Origin: an uncultured Solirubrobacteraceae bacterium
GTDB taxonomy: Bacteria; Actinomycetota; Thermoleophilia; Solirubrobacterales; Solirubrobacteraceae
Direction: 5' to 3'
NCBI GenBank assembly: GCA_902806215.1
Contig: CADCVT010000408.1
Location: 1 to 5,450 of the forward strand
DNA length: 5,450 nt
Shown: one piece after another, positions 1 through 5,450 of the stretch
How the letters are laid out: each line of letters opens with the position of its first letter
How positions within the stretch are numbered: position 1 is the stretch's first letter
The notes under the pieces: model-generated
What the model saw: the letters and a program-made list of their open reading frames with translations, nothing else
Database searches by the model: none
Told to the model about the DNA's origin: nothing
Position numbers and translations under genes: made by a program

Positions 1-1678
1 GGCCGACCCGCCGGCCCCGGCGCCCGCGCCGGAGACCCGTCCCCAGCCGGCGCCGCAGATGGTCGCTCCGGGGCCGGTCAGCGCCGCCCCGGGCTCGATC
101 TCCGACGGCGTCGACGTCGCGCACAGCGGGTTCTTCGCCGACGAAGATCTCGTCCCGCCGCTCGCGCCCCGCTGGAACGTCGCGGTCGACACCCGGCAGG
201 TGCTGGCCGCCGAGGGCCGCGCGTACGTGATCGTCGACGCGGGGGTCGCGGCACTCGACCAGGCGACCGGCCGCCAGGTCTGGGCGGCGGCGCTCGCCGC
301 TGCCCCCGCGGGCGGCGCATACGCCGACGGCGCGCTCTTCGTCGCGTCGGGCAACGAGGTCGTCGCGCTCGACGCGGGCTCGGGGGCGGTCCGCTGGCGC
401 AGGGACCTGGGCGCGCCCACGCGGGCGCCGATCGCCAGCGGCGGCGCCGTCTACGCCGCGCTGGAGAACGGCGATCTCGTCGCGCTGAAGGCGTCCGACG
501 GCACCGAGGGCTGGCGCAAGGCCGGGGTCGCCGGGGCAGGAACGGCCGCGCTCGACGGCGCCCGTGCCTACCTCGCAGGAACGTGCGGCGCGGCCATCGC
601 GCTGTCGCGCACCGACGGCGGGACGGCGTGGAAGCGCGGCGGCAGCTGCGCCGACGCCGGCGCCGTGACGCCCGCGCTGGCGGCCGAGCGGCTGTACGTG
701 CCGTCCGACGGGGCGATCCTGTCGGCGGGCAACGGTGCCGAGGCCGGCCGCTTCGGAGGCGCCCGGCCGGTGTTCGTCGACGGGCTCGCGGTCCACCCCG
801 ACGCCGCGGGCGTCGCGGCGGTGGAGGTCGCCGGCGGGCGCGAGGTGTGGCGAACGGCCGGCGGCAGCCTGGGCTCTCCGCTCGCGGTCGGGCACGACGT
901 CTACGGCTTCCGCGGCGACCGGCTCGTGGCGCTGGGCAGCGAGGACGGGCGCGTGCTGTGGAGTGACGCGCGCGTCGTCGGACCCGCCGGGCGTTCCCTG
1001 GCCATCGCTCCCGGGATGCTGCTCGTCGCCGGCGAGGGGCGGCTCGTCGCGTACCAGAGCGCGCTGCGCCCGTCGCCGCGCGGGATCGCGCTCGGCGTCG
1101 ACCGCGACGAGGTGCCGGCGGGGACGTCGTTCGCGATCGTCGGCGTGCTCGGGCGCGAGCTGCGCGGGAGCGAACGCAAGGTGCGCGTCGAGGGCGCGGA
1201 TTGGCCGCGCGGGCGCTTTGGGCCCGTCACGAGCGCGGTCGCGGCGCGCGACGGCGGGTTCCTCGCGGGTGTGTCGCTGTTCCGCACGTCGCGGTTCCGC
1301 GTGCGCGGCAGCGGCGGTACGAGCGGCCCGGTCACCGTCTACGCGATCCCGCGCGTGCGGCTGGGCACGCCGCGCAAGGCGACGCGCGGGCGGCTCTCGG
1401 TCGGCGTGTCGGTCCGGACGCCGCGTACCCGCCTCGCCGGTCTGCGGTTCCACCTGTACCTGCGCCGCGCGGGCGACAAGCGGCTCGAGCGGATCGCCTC
1501 CGGGCGCCTACGGCGGGCCGGCTCCGGCCGGACGAAGACGTCGCTGCGGTTCGCGCCGCCGAAGCGGACCACCCGCGCCGACACGCTCGACTTCTGCGTC
1601 GAGCGCCAGCTGAAGCTCGGCCTGGGCAAGCCGTCGCCGCTCACCCGGCGCTGCGGGGCCCGGCGTCTCCCCGCGTAG
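1..1678 (+). CDS. PQQ-like beta-propeller repeat protein, 5' end outside window
   Basis: The frame is open to the left edge (first whole codon at base 2), so the gene is cut at its 5' end. The ATG at 59 is probably an internal Met: it has no ribosome binding site and follows an in-frame Pro/Ala-rich linker (ADPPAPAPAPETRPQPAPQ). Numbering from that Met, residues about 40-335 hold repeats of the form A-L-D-x-x-x-G-x-x-x-W. The Trp ends fall at about 75, 113, 152, 191, 264 and 301, a period near 38, as in PQQ/BamB-like propellers. The unit near 220-232 lacks its Trp. Residues about 345-539 form a separate Arg-rich, beta-rich C-terminal region that I do not recognise. The only four cysteines lie in two close pairs (176/197 and 513/532), which suggests disulfides and an extracytoplasmic site. 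An N-terminal membrane anchor ahead of the linker is likely but unseen. The binding partner and function are unknown; no catalytic residues for a PQQ dehydrogenase are evident. The fold call is firm, the role is not. Confidence -1.
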   Translation, partial: ADPPAPAPAPETRPQPAPQMVAPGPVSAAPGSISDGVDVAHSGFFADEDLVPPLAPRWNVAVDTRQVLAAEGRAYVIVDAGVAALDQATGRQVWAAALAAAPAGGAYADGALFVASGNEVVALDAGSGAVRWRRDLGAPTRAPIASGGAVYAALENGDLVALKASDGTEGWRKAGVAGAGTAALDGARAYLAGTCGAAIALSRTDGGTAWKRGGSCADAGAVTPALAAERLYVPSDGAILSAGNGAEAGRFGGARPVFVDGLAVHPDAAGVAAVEVAGGREVWRTAGGSLGSPLAVGHDVYGFRGDRLVALGSEDGRVLWSDARVVGPAGRSLAIAPGMLLVAGEGRLVAYQSALRPSPRGIALGVDRDEVPAGTSFAIVGVLGRELRGSERKVRVEGADWPRGRFGPVTSAVAARDGGFLAGVSLFRTSRFRVRGSGGTSGPVTVYAIPRVRLGTPRKATRGRLSVGVSVRTPRTRLAGLRFHLYLRRAGDKRLERIASGRLRRAGSGRTKTSLRFAPPKRTTRADTLDFCVERQLKLGLGKPSPLTRRCGARRLPA

Positions 1679-1684
1679 GCGCAC

Positions 1685-1690
1685 TAGCCT
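1685..1690 (+). promoter_or_regulatory. putative -10 box (TAGCCT) for leaderless transcription of the 124-residue gene
   Basis: TAGCCT matches the actinobacterial -10 pattern TANNNT and ends 6 bases before the ATG at 1697. That is the distance expected if transcription starts at the A of the start codon. No Shine-Dalgarno precedes this ATG, which also fits a leaderless message. No convincing -35 hexamer is seen at the right spacing, inside the end of the upstream gene. The start-site prediction is inference. Confidence -1.
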
Positions 1691-1696
1691 GGTCGC

Positions 1697-2071
1697 ATGC
1701 AGGAGATCCCCCTCGACCTCATCGCCGCCGAGTCCAGCGTTGCCGCCGGAGTCGCCGCGATGGAGCGCATCCACGGCCGTCACCTGGCGGACATGACCTC
1801 CGACGAGCAGGCGCAGGCCCGCTCTCACTGGCGCAGCCAGGTCGAGGAGGTCCTCTCCGCGGTGCGCGACGCGCACGCCGAGGTGGCCGCGGCCGGCGGG
1901 GGCCGCGCCGTGCTGACGTTCGCCGACGCGGGCGGCGATCAGGTCGACGTCGGGGTCGCGTTCGAGCCCGACCTGCGCGAGCTGCCCAACGGCGACGTCG
2001 AGGGCACGCCCGCCCAGCTGCTCGCCCTCTCCGCGATCGAGGCGATCGCCGAGGCCGAGGAAGAGGAGTAG
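1697..2071 (+). CDS. small acidic protein of unknown function (124 aa)
   Basis: A complete ORF starts at ATG 1697, 18 bases after the propeller gene's stop. I do not recognise the family. The N-terminal two thirds (residues about 5-67) look helical and amphipathic, with an HGRHLADMTSDEQAQ stretch and a V-x-x-V-L-x-x-V-R-D heptad-like run that could be a short coiled coil. Residues about 70-95 look like two beta strands (AVLTFAD and VDVGVAFEPDL). The C-terminus is a helix ending in an acidic tail (EAEEEE). There is no signal peptide or membrane segment and there are no cysteines, so it is probably a soluble cytoplasmic protein. Codon use matches its neighbours, and the opposite-frame ORFs here look like Arg/Pro-rich shadows. 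The TAGCCT box just upstream suggests its own leaderless promoter rather than strict dependence on the upstream gene. That it is coding is fairly sure; its function is not known. Confidence -1.
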   Translation: MQEIPLDLIAAESSVAAGVAAMERIHGRHLADMTSDEQAQARSHWRSQVEEVLSAVRDAHAEVAAAGGGRAVLTFADAGGDQVDVGVAFEPDLRELPNGDVEGTPAQLLALSAIEAIAEAEEEE

Positions 2072-2080
2072 CCCGGCCGT

Positions 2081-2112
2081 CACCCCGATGCTCCGTCGGG
2101 GGCCTCGGGGTG
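2081..2112 (+). terminator. possible hairpin terminator after the 124-residue gene
   Basis: The arms CACCCCGA (2081-2088) and TCGGGGTG (2105-2112) are perfectly complementary over 8 bp with a 16-base loop, starting 10 bases after the stop codon. A competing tighter hairpin uses the same left arm: CCCCGA 2083-2088 with TCGGGG 2096-2101 and a 7-base loop. No T-run follows, which is common for terminators in high-GC actinobacteria. It could instead be part of a leader structure for the transporter gene downstream. Confidence -1.
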
Positions 2113-2134
2113 GAACGTGTGGGGGTCCCCCCGA
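2083..2134 (+). repeat. cluster of interchangeable CCCCGA/TCGGGG arms in the intergenic gap
   Basis: CCCCGA occurs at 2083-2088 and 2129-2134; the longer CCCCGATGC is repeated at 2083-2091 and 2129-2137. TCGGGG occurs at 2096-2101 and 2105-2110. Either TCGGGG copy can pair with either CCCCGA copy, so two mutually exclusive folds are possible. A near-palindrome GGGGGTCCCCC sits at 2121-2131. This accounts for most of the 98-base gap before the transporter. I cannot tell regulation from chance in such GC-rich DNA. Confidence -1.
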
Positions 2135-2158
2135 TGCCGTGACCGGGGAACGGCGACA

Positions 2159-2182
2159 GAGTCGTTCGCATGACAACGACTC
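2159..2182 (+). promoter_or_regulatory. perfect 8-bp inverted repeat across the transporter start codon (operator or RNA hairpin)
   Basis: GAGTCGTT (2159-2166) and AACGACTC (2175-2182) are exact reverse complements separated by 8 bases (CGCATGAC) that contain the ATG at 2170. As DNA, its size and shape resemble the operators of TetR-like dimers, which often control DHA2 exporters. As RNA, it would place the start codon in the loop of an 8-bp stem. The site sits where a bound repressor would block transcription or early elongation. No regulator gene is present in the window. The repeat itself is certain; its function is inference. Confidence -1.
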
Positions 2183-3594
2183 AACGCTGGACCCTTGCGG
2201 TGGTGTGCGCCGCGACCGCGATGCTGATGCTCGACATCGCCGTCGTCAACACCGCCCTCAGCCGCATCGCCGAGGACCTCGACACGGGCCTGAGCGGCCT
2301 CCAGTGGGTCGTCGATGCCTACACGCTCGCGCTTGCCGCGACCGTGCTCACCGCCGGCTCGATCGCCGACCGGATCGGTCGTCGCAGGCTGTTCGTGGTC
2401 GGCCTCGCGCTGTTCACCGTCACTTCGGTGGCGTGCGCGCTCGCGACTGACATCGTCATGCTCAACACCGCCCGCGCCGTGCAGGGCATCGGCGCGGCGA
2501 TCCTCTTCGCGGTCTCGCTGGCGCTGCTGGCGCACGCGTTCGGAGGCGCGAAGGAGCGTGCTGGTGCGCTGGCGGTCTACGGCGCGACGATCGGCGCCTC
2601 GTTCGCGGTCGGCCCGCTCGTCGGCGGCGCGCTCACGAGCGGCCTCGACTGGCAGTGGATCTTCATCGTGAACATCCCGATCGGCGCGTTCGGCGTCTTC
2701 GTCACGCGGAGGTACGTCCAGGAGTCGCGCGACCCGAACCCGCGCCGGATCGACTGGACCGGCCAGGCCCTGCTCACCGGCGGCCTCTTCCTGCTCGTGC
2801 TTGCGCTGCTGCGCGGCAACGAGGACGGCTGGGGCTCGGCTCCGATCATCGCCGAGCTGACGGGCGCCGCTGTGCTCATGGCTGCCTTCGTGCTCGTCGA
2901 GCGCAGGGTCTCCGATCCGATGATCCCCCCGGGGCTGTTCCGCGATCGCACGTTCACGGGCGCGCAGCTGGCCGTGTTCGCGATCTCCGCGTCGTTCTTC
3001 GCGGTGTTCCTGTACTCGACGCTCTACCTCCAGCAGATCCTCGGCCTGTCGCCGATCGAGGCGGGGCTCGTCTACATCCCGGGCACGATCCTCAACTTCG
3101 TGTTCGCGGGGCTGAGCGCGACCATCGGCGCGAAGTACTCGCCGCGGCTGATGACCGTCGTCGGCCTGTCGCTCGTCGGCACCGGGATGTTCCTGATGGT
3201 CTTCGCGTCCGCGACGTCGAGCTGGACGGTCATCCTGCCCGGATCGATGATCGCGATGATGGGCACGGGCCTCTTCAACCCGACGGTGAGCGGCCTGACG
3301 CTGAACAGCGTCTCGGCCGAGAACAGCGGCCTCGCCGCGGGCGTGCACGACACGTTCCGCCAGGCCGGGCTCGCCGTCGGCGTCGCGGCGCTGGTCGCGC
3401 TGATCGCGGCCGGCGCGGCCTTCGGCGACGGCTCGCCGGAGTCCTACGTCGCCGGCCTGCGCGAGGCGCTCGTCGTCGGCGGCGGCGTCGCGCTGCTGGC
3501 GGCGCTGGCGGCCGCGGTGCTGATCGGCCGCAAGGCGAAGACGTCGGATCGGCCGGGCGCGCTCGCTCCGGTCGCCGAGCCGGTCCCGGCGTAG
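2170..3594 (+). CDS. DHA2-family (14-TMS) MFS drug/proton antiporter
   Basis: A complete 474-residue inner-membrane transporter of the EmrB/QacA type, a family that exports drugs, dyes or metabolites in exchange for protons. Family motifs are present: LDIAVVNTAL in helix 1 (21-30, Asp22); motif A G-S-I-A-D-R-x-G-R-R-R between helices 2 and 3 (63-73); motif B L-N-T-A-R-A-V-Q-G-I-G (98-108); the antiporter motif C GPLVGGAL in helix 5 (148-155); WQWIFIVNIPIG before helix 6 (161-172); and the late N-S-G-L-A-A-G-x-x-D-T-F-R-Q-A-G segment (385-400). Hydrophobic segments are consistent with 14 helices, and the length is usual for DHA2. The start is well fixed: an in-frame TGA lies at 2140-2142, no other start codon comes before ATG 2170, and the next Met is inside helix 1. 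There is no Shine-Dalgarno at normal spacing; GGGGAA at 2145-2150 is 19 bases away. The ATG lies inside the 2159-2182 inverted repeat. The substrate cannot be told from sequence, and no regulator gene is adjacent. Confidence -1.
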   Translation: MTTTQRWTLAVVCAATAMLMLDIAVVNTALSRIAEDLDTGLSGLQWVVDAYTLALAATVLTAGSIADRIGRRRLFVVGLALFTVTSVACALATDIVMLNTARAVQGIGAAILFAVSLALLAHAFGGAKERAGALAVYGATIGASFAVGPLVGGALTSGLDWQWIFIVNIPIGAFGVFVTRRYVQESRDPNPRRIDWTGQALLTGGLFLLVLALLRGNEDGWGSAPIIAELTGAAVLMAAFVLVERRVSDPMIPPGLFRDRTFTGAQLAVFAISASFFAVFLYSTLYLQQILGLSPIEAGLVYIPGTILNFVFAGLSATIGAKYSPRLMTVVGLSLVGTGMFLMVFASATSSWTVILPGSMIAMMGTGLFNPTVSGLTLNSVSAENSGLAAGVHDTFRQAGLAVGVAALVALIAAGAAFGDGSPESYVAGLREALVVGGGVALLAALAAAVLIGRKAKTSDRPGALAPVAEPVPA

Positions 3595-3606
3595 CTCGTC
3601 TCGCGT

Positions 3607-3641
3607 CTCCCGGGCGGCCGGCTGGTGTCGGCCGCCCGGAG
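3607..3641. terminator. strong GC hairpin, probable bidirectional terminator between convergent genes
   Basis: The arms at 3610-3622 and 3627-3639 pair over 13 bp (CCGGGCGGCCGGC with GTCGGCCGCCCGG, one G-U) around a 4-base TGGT loop. Two further pairs (3607-3608 with 3640-3641) form if C3609 bulges. It lies 12 bases after the transporter stop and 51 bases beyond the stop of the opposing membrane-protein gene, the right place to end both transcripts. No T-run follows on either strand, so it would be a U-less terminator of the kind common in high-GC actinobacteria. It is the main content of the 98-base gap at 3595-3692. Confidence -1.
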
Positions 3642-3692
3642 CGCGTTGAGCTCCGCCCGCTCGCGGCTAGCCGCGTGAACCGGACGCTGAGC

Positions 3693-4097
3693 TCAGCGGG
3701 GCCAGCGCGAGCGCTTCTTGCGCGCGAGCGAGGCGAAGCCGAGCGCGACTGCGCCGTTGAACGCGCCCGCCCACCACAGGCCGGCGCGAGCGCCCGGCCG
3801 GGTGAACGCCGGCGACGCCGACCACAGTACGTCGGTGAACAGCTCCGTGCCGCGCAGCCACGACAGCGCCCACCAGTCGCGGGGCTCTCCGCGCCGCGCG
3901 GCGACGGTGTGAGCCGCCGCGAACGTCAGCCAGATCGGCGCGCACCGGCGGAAGAGGTGCTCGGCGTCCTCGCTCGGGTGGTCGTGGCCGAGCAGGCGAA
4001 GCGTCTTCGCCGGCGCCAGCAGGGTCGCCGTGCCGAGCGCGAGGTCGAACGCGATGAGCGACGCGTTCGTCGCCTTGAGCGTGTCCTCGAGGGTCAC
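3693..4097 (-). CDS. small membrane protein of unknown function, translationally coupled to greA (134 aa)
   Basis: The frame runs open into greA, but the natural start is the GTG at 4097-4095, which overlaps the greA TGA as GTGA. No Met occurs in the protein and no good Shine-Dalgarno precedes the GTG, so translation probably depends on reinitiation after greA. I do not recognise the family. Three or four hydrophobic segments are seen: about 12-30 (SLIAFDLALGTATLL), 53-67 (APIWLTFAAAHTVAA), a weaker one near 75-95, and 106-125 (GLWWAGAFNGAVALGFASLA). The tail is basic (ARKKRSRWPR), which suggests a cytoplasmic C-terminus. Possible signature residues are RRCAPIW (50-56), RDWWALSWLRGTELFTD (73-89) and the Arg/Glu/Asp charges set between hydrophobic runs. 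It is the last gene before the shared terminator hairpin. The coding call is fairly sure, given the overlap, the codon bias and a sensible membrane pattern; the role is unknown. Confidence -1.
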   Translation of the reverse strand: MTLEDTLKATNASLIAFDLALGTATLLAPAKTLRLLGHDHPSEDAEHLFRRCAPIWLTFAAAHTVAARRGEPRDWWALSWLRGTELFTDVLWSASPAFTRPGARAGLWWAGAFNGAVALGFASLARKKRSRWPR

Positions 4098-4558
4098 GAG
4101 ACCGAGACGACCTTGAAGCGGCGCTCGCCGCTCGGGGTCTCGACCGTCGCGACCTCGCCGGGCCGCAGGTCGCGCAGCGCGACGCCGACCGGAGACTCGT
4201 ACGAGAGCTTGCCGCTCGACGGGTCGGCCTCGCGCAGCGAGACGAGCGTGTAGGTCATCGTGCGGCCGGTCTTCTCGTCCTCGACCTCCACGGTGGAGCC
4301 GAAGCCGATCACGTCGCCGACGGTCGTCTCGACGATGCGCGCGTTGTTGAGCTGCTCGCGCAGCTGGAGGATCTTCGTCTCGAGGTGAGACTGGGCGCGC
4401 TTCGCCTCGTGGTACTCGGCGTTCTCCTTGAGATCGCCCCACTCGCGCGCGGTCTTGATCTGCTGCGCGATGTCGTTGCGGGCAGTCGTCTCGAGCTCTT
4501 CGATCTCTTTGCGCAGGGCCTCGAGGCCCTCCGCCGTCATGGTGTGGTCGTTGTCCAT
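4094..4558 (-). CDS. greA: transcription elongation factor GreA
   Basis: The product binds RNA polymerase's secondary channel and stimulates cleavage of the 3' end of backtracked transcripts, rescuing stalled complexes. Residues about 7-75 form the N-terminal coiled coil, starting MTAEGLEALRKEIEELE. The tip carries GDLKENAEYHEAK (41-53), with the acidic pair Asp42 and Glu45 matching the catalytic D/E of known GreA proteins. Residues about 80-154 form the FKBP-like C-terminal domain, with GDVIGFGSTVEVED and SPVGVALRDLRPGE and ending in R-R-F-K-V-V. The length of 154 is normal. ATG 4558 gives a six-residue lead before the second Met (residue 7). It has an AGGG ribosome binding site (4566-4563) four bases upstream, so I prefer it to Met7. 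The gene follows the helicase stop by 14 bases and overlaps the next gene by four, so it sits mid-operon. GreA rather than a GreA-like antagonist (Gfh/Rnk type) is favoured by the intact acidic tip. Confidence -1.
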   Translation of the reverse strand: MDNDHTMTAEGLEALRKEIEELETTARNDIAQQIKTAREWGDLKENAEYHEAKRAQSHLETKILQLREQLNNARIVETTVGDVIGFGSTVEVEDEKTGRTMTYTLVSLREADPSSGKLSYESPVGVALRDLRPGEVATVETPSGERRFKVVSVS

Positions 4559-4562
4559 CGGT

Positions 4563-4566
4563 CCCT
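4563..4566 (-). promoter_or_regulatory. ribosome binding site for greA (AGGG)
   Basis: On the minus strand the 14-base gap after the helicase stop reads CACCCTAGGGACCG just before the ATG at 4558. AGGG is the only purine-rich match to anti-SD sequence, four bases from the start, slightly close but usable. It supports ATG 4558 over the second Met. No promoter fits in the gap, so greA is probably read from upstream. Confidence -1.
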
Positions 4567-4572
4567 AGGGTG

Positions 4573-5450
4573 TCACGCCACGCGCAGGTGGCGAAGCGCC
4601 GGACCCTCGGCGAGCGCCTTGACGACCTCGTCGACCATGCTCCCGCCGACGTCGCGCGCGCCGTCCGTCACGGCGCCGACGACGCCGCGCTTGGCGTGCA
4701 GCAGCTCCGCGATCGTCTCGTCGATCGTCTTCGCGGCGAGCAGGTACCAGGCGGTCACGGCGTCGTGCTGGCCGATGCGGTGACAGCGATCCTCGGCCTG
4801 GTCGTGCTGGGCCGGCGTCCACCCGAGCTCGAGGAAGCAGACGTTCGACGAGCGCGTCAGCGTGATGCCGTGGCCGGCGACGGCGGTCGAGCAGATGAGC
4901 AGCTGCTGCTCGCCCGCCTGGAACTTCGTGACCTCCTCGTCGCGACGCTGCGCCGAGTCGCGCCCGAGGAGGTGGCCCGCGGTCGGGAAGTGCGAGAGCA
5001 CCTCGTCCTGCACCTCCTGGTGGTGCGCGAAGACGACGAGCGGCTCGCCCGACTCGAGGAAGTCGTGGATCCACGCGACCGCGGCGGCGACCTTCCCCTT
5101 GGCCGCGAGCTGCTTGAGCGTGTTGATCTGGGCGAGGCGCTCGGCGCGCAGGACGCGCGCGATCTTCGCGTCGAGCTCCGAGAGGTCGAGCGGCTGCTCG
5201 CGCAGCCACGCGATGACGTCGCGCTCGGCCAGCCGATACTCCTGCTCGTTGGTCAGCGCGACCGGGATGACCACACGACGCTTGTCGGGCAGCTGCGGCA
5301 GCACGTCCTTCTTCAGGCGCCGCACGAAGCAGCGCCGGCGCAGGTGCCAGTGGATCCGCTCCTCCGCGCCGATCCCGCGAAAGCGGCGGGCGAAGCGCGC
5401 GCCCGAGCCGAAGTCCTCGAGCCGGCCGAGGATCCGCAGCTGCGGGATGA
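4573..5450 (-). CDS. SNF2-family DEAD/DEAH-like helicase/translocase, C-terminal part (5' end outside window)
   Basis: The frame is open to the right edge; 292 codons lie in the window, counting one partial codon at the edge. The GTG at 5325 is an internal Val, not a start, because homologous sequence continues upstream (LGRLEDFGSGARFARRFRG). The visible part is the second RecA-like lobe of an SNF2 ATPase, which moves along duplex DNA using ATP. Numbering from Val at 5325 as 1: the lobe-linking V-R-R-L-K-K-D-V-L-P-Q-L-P-D-K (1-15); motif IV region PLVVFAHHQEV (95-105); motif V S-T-A-V-A-G-H-G-I-T-L-T (146-157); LELGWTPAQHDQAED (165-179); and motif VI QAEDRCHRIGQ (176-186), whose arginines 180 and 183 are the expected arginine fingers. 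Motifs I-III with the Walker sites must lie beyond 5450. Only about 65 residues follow motif VI, so no large C-terminal domain is present. It most resembles SMARCAL1-like bacterial SNF2 proteins rather than full-length RapA. It is probably the upstream partner of greA in one operon. Confidence -1.
   Translation of the reverse strand, partial: IPQLRILGRLEDFGSGARFARRFRGIGAEERIHWHLRRRCFVRRLKKDVLPQLPDKRRVVIPVALTNEQEYRLAERDVIAWLREQPLDLSELDAKIARVLRAERLAQINTLKQLAAKGKVAAAVAWIHDFLESGEPLVVFAHHQEVQDEVLSHFPTAGHLLGRDSAQRRDEEVTKFQAGEQQLLICSTAVAGHGITLTRSSNVCFLELGWTPAQHDQAEDRCHRIGQHDAVTAWYLLAAKTIDETIAELLHAKRGVVGAVTDGARDVGGSMVDEVVKALAEGPALRHLRVA

Noticed and set aside
2..58. Low-complexity Pro/Ala codons at the left edge as a separate repeat element
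   Set aside because: It is explained as the in-frame Pro/Ala linker of the propeller protein.
2147..2166. Possible ECF sigma promoter (GGAAC and CGTT) before the transporter
   Set aside because: The spacer between the two elements is only 11 bases, well short of the usual 16-17.
1508..2176. Minus-strand ORF of 222 codons across the propeller end and the 124-residue gene
   Set aside because: It crosses two plus-strand genes with better codon bias and a leaderless start signal, and shows no family features.
2080..3348. Long minus-strand ORF of 422 codons opposite the transporter
   Set aside because: Its composition is Arg/Asp/Glu/His-rich with no domain. It is the antisense shadow of a high-GC gene that has clear DHA2 motifs on the plus strand.
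3718..3912. Plus-strand ORF of 64 codons opposite the small membrane protein
   Set aside because: It has a low-complexity product and no ribosome binding site; the opposite strand has the coupled GTGA start and membrane segments.
2655..4253. Plus-strand ORF of 532 codons spanning the transporter end and the minus-strand operon
   Set aside because: It is an Arg/Pro/Ala/Asp-rich shadow crossing three real genes and the terminator hairpin, with no recognisable domain.
4573..5325. Helicase read as a complete 250-residue protein starting at GTG 5325
   Set aside because: The frame continues open to the window edge with SNF2-like sequence, and the GTG encodes the Val of the conserved V-R-R-L-K-K-D segment, so it is internal.

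Overview
The window is a gene-dense, very GC-rich stretch with strong G/C preference at third codon positions. This points to a high-GC actinobacterium. A Thermoleophilia/Solirubrobacterales-type genome is my best guess, from the codon style, the PQQ-like repeat protein with an Ala/Pro/Arg-rich build, and the leaderless TANNNT-to-ATG gene start. No marker gene in the window proves that placement.

Layout. Bases 1-3594 carry three plus-strand genes. The first is the 3' part of a PQQ-like beta-propeller protein, cut by the left edge. The second, 18 bases later, is a small acidic protein I do not recognise, apparently leaderless. The third, after a 98-base gap full of G/C inverted repeats, is a complete 474-residue DHA2-type (14-helix) major facilitator drug transporter. 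Bases 3693-5450 carry a minus-strand cluster, read from the right edge leftwards: the C-terminal part of an SNF2-family helicase/translocase, then greA 14 bases later, then a 134-residue membrane protein whose GTG start overlaps the greA stop (GTGA). The two blocks converge on a 98-base gap at 3595-3692 that holds a strong GC hairpin, probably a shared terminator.

How the genes may work together. The minus-strand cluster looks like one operon joining an SNF2 motor, the RNA polymerase transcript-cleavage factor GreA and a small membrane protein. The transporter looks like a separately regulated unit. A perfect 8-bp inverted repeat straddles its only plausible start codon, with the ATG in the 8-base spacer and no Shine-Dalgarno at the usual distance, so control at the start site is possible. 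The plus-strand propeller protein is probably extracytoplasmic. I see no RNA gene, mobile element, CRISPR array or clear sign of recent transfer. The window is mostly ordinary core-type sequence, and its most unusual points are the start-codon palindrome and the SNF2-greA pairing.
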